From the NCBI GenBank assembly GCA_900547045.1, contig URFB01000065.1:1-6860 (forward strand): DNA of 6,860 nucleotides, in the 5' to 3' direction. The notes below the pieces were generated by a model, which was given only the letters and a program-made list of their open reading frames with translations, was not told where the DNA came from and made no database searches. Shown here in pieces: positions 6,159 through 6,860 of the stretch; the stretch's first letter is position 1, and each line of letters opens with the position of its first letter. The stretch comes from an uncultured Mollicutes bacterium. Its GTDB lineage: Bacteria; Bacillota_I; Bacilli_A; Acholeplasmatales; Anaeroplasmataceae. Both the position numbers and the translations under genes were made by a program.

Positions 6159-6860
6159 GTGAAAAGAAGGTATTTATTATGTTTAATTCCATTAGTGGTA
6201 TTAAGTTCTTGTAGTAAAAAAATAGAAAGCTCTTTGCCTGAGGAATCTCTTGATGAGGATACAATTAAAGAAAGACAAAGCTTTGATGATTATTGTAACA
6301 ATTTTTTCCTAAACTATTTAGGCAATAATGCCTATTATTGGAATGTCTATACGATAAATCCTGAGACCTTTGGATATGAAAGGCCTGAAGACTATAAGGC
6401 AAGCTTTACAAGGTATTATGAAACATCTCCAGAGGATATGGAGGAGACCTATAATGCGTATAGTGAGGAATATGCGACATTTACTAGCTATAATTATGAC
6501 AAGCTTTCCTCTAATCAAAAAATTAGCTATGATTATATCGCATCCTTTTTTGAAAAGGAAATTGAATATTATAATCCAGCAAATGGCTTTGATGATTATC
6601 TAGACCTTAACTATATTGACTCAAATGGTGGAAGTGTGGCAGATTTTGATTCAATGATTAAAGGCTACCATATTAATACGACCTATGATTTGATTGATAT
6701 GAATTCCTATATTGAATCGACAAGTGCTTCTTTTGATTCATATTTTGATTATGCTAAGGATAAAATTGAAAAGGGCTATGCTTTATCTGATAAAACCATT
6801 GATGGAATGACCTCATTTTTAGATGATATATCATCTCAGGGTGATGATTACTATTTATTC
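6159..6860 (+). CDS. Lipoprotein resembling DUF885 family, 3' partial
   Basis: A GTG start opens a frame with no stop to the window edge, giving 234 visible residues. The N-terminus is a lipoprotein signal: KRR at 2-4, a hydrophobic core (YLLCLIPLVVL), and the lipobox LSSC with the lipidated C18. The mature protein should therefore sit on the outer face of the membrane. The rest resembles the N-terminal half of DUF885 proteins: an FDDY/NPETFGYE opening, a helical LSSNQKISYDYI segment, then NGGSVADFDSMIKGYHINTT followed by an IEKGYALSDKTIDGM segment. DUF885 proteins are thought to be metallopeptidase-like with an HExxH motif further on, beyond this window, so catalysis cannot be judged. The visible part is rich in Asp, Tyr and Ser. 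GGTGA (6150-6154) four bases before GTG supports the start; no ATG is better placed. The family call is from pattern memory; the lipoprotein call is strong. Confidence 0.7.
   Translation, partial: MKRRYLLCLIPLVVLSSCSKKIESSLPEESLDEDTIKERQSFDDYCNNFFLNYLGNNAYYWNVYTINPETFGYERPEDYKASFTRYYETSPEDMEETYNAYSEEYATFTSYNYDKLSSNQKISYDYIASFFEKEIEYYNPANGFDDYLDLNYIDSNGGSVADFDSMIKGYHINTTYDLIDMNSYIESTSASFDSYFDYAKDKIEKGYALSDKTIDGMTSFLDDISSQGDDYYLF

Noticed and set aside
6079..6603. Two - strand frames (6079-6264, 6318-6518) and one + strand frame (6370-6603)
   Set aside because: All overlap the obg terminator, the promoter region or the lipoprotein gene in other frames, and none shows a family pattern.
1..6860. 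Mobile element, CRISPR array, tRNA or rRNA
   Set aside because: I saw no repeat-spacer pattern, transposase, terminal inverted repeat, or structural RNA gene by eye; coding density and gene content are those of a core chromosomal region.

Overview
The window is AT-rich DNA from a low-GC Firmicute (Bacillota). The signs are an L27 with an N-terminal extension next to its processing protease Prp, the rplU-prp-rpmA-obg order, a YlmH homologue, and strong AGGAGG-type ribosome binding sites. The code looks standard (table 11): TGG encodes Trp, no gene has an internal TGA, and TAA, TAG and TGA all serve as stops. This argues against a Mycoplasma-type code. A lineage near Erysipelotrichia or another gut Bacilli group is my inference, not something I can prove here.

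Layout, all on the + strand. (1) 1-146: the 3' end of a probable membrane protein. (2) 163-2633: an ABC-F ATPase of the Uup/YfmR type, overlapping by one base a ylmH gene that is split by an in-frame TAG. The S4 RNA-binding domain stays open in the same frame after the stop. (3) 2638-3623: a promoter and a trigger-factor-like chaperone that lacks the N-terminal ribosome-binding domain. (4) 3663-4765: a consensus promoter with an A/T-rich upstream stretch, a structured leader in the place of the L21 leader, rplU, prp and rpmA, closed by an intrinsic terminator. (5) 4781-6061: obg, with no room for its own promoter between that terminator and its ribosome binding site, then a terminator. (6) 6127-6860: an extended -10 promoter and the first 234 codons of a lipoprotein resembling the DUF885 family, running off the window.

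Almost every complete gene concerns the ribosome or the nascent chain. Uup/YfmR-type ABC-F proteins act on stalled ribosomes, YlmH is an S4 protein linked to ribosome-associated quality control, trigger factor folds nascent proteins, L21 and L27 are large-subunit proteins, Prp matures L27, and Obg is a GTPase of large-subunit assembly. The two points most worth checking are the TAG in ylmH and the missing ribosome-binding domain of the trigger factor. I see no mobile element, CRISPR array, tRNA or rRNA, and no convincing undescribed system; most of the window is ordinary housekeeping.
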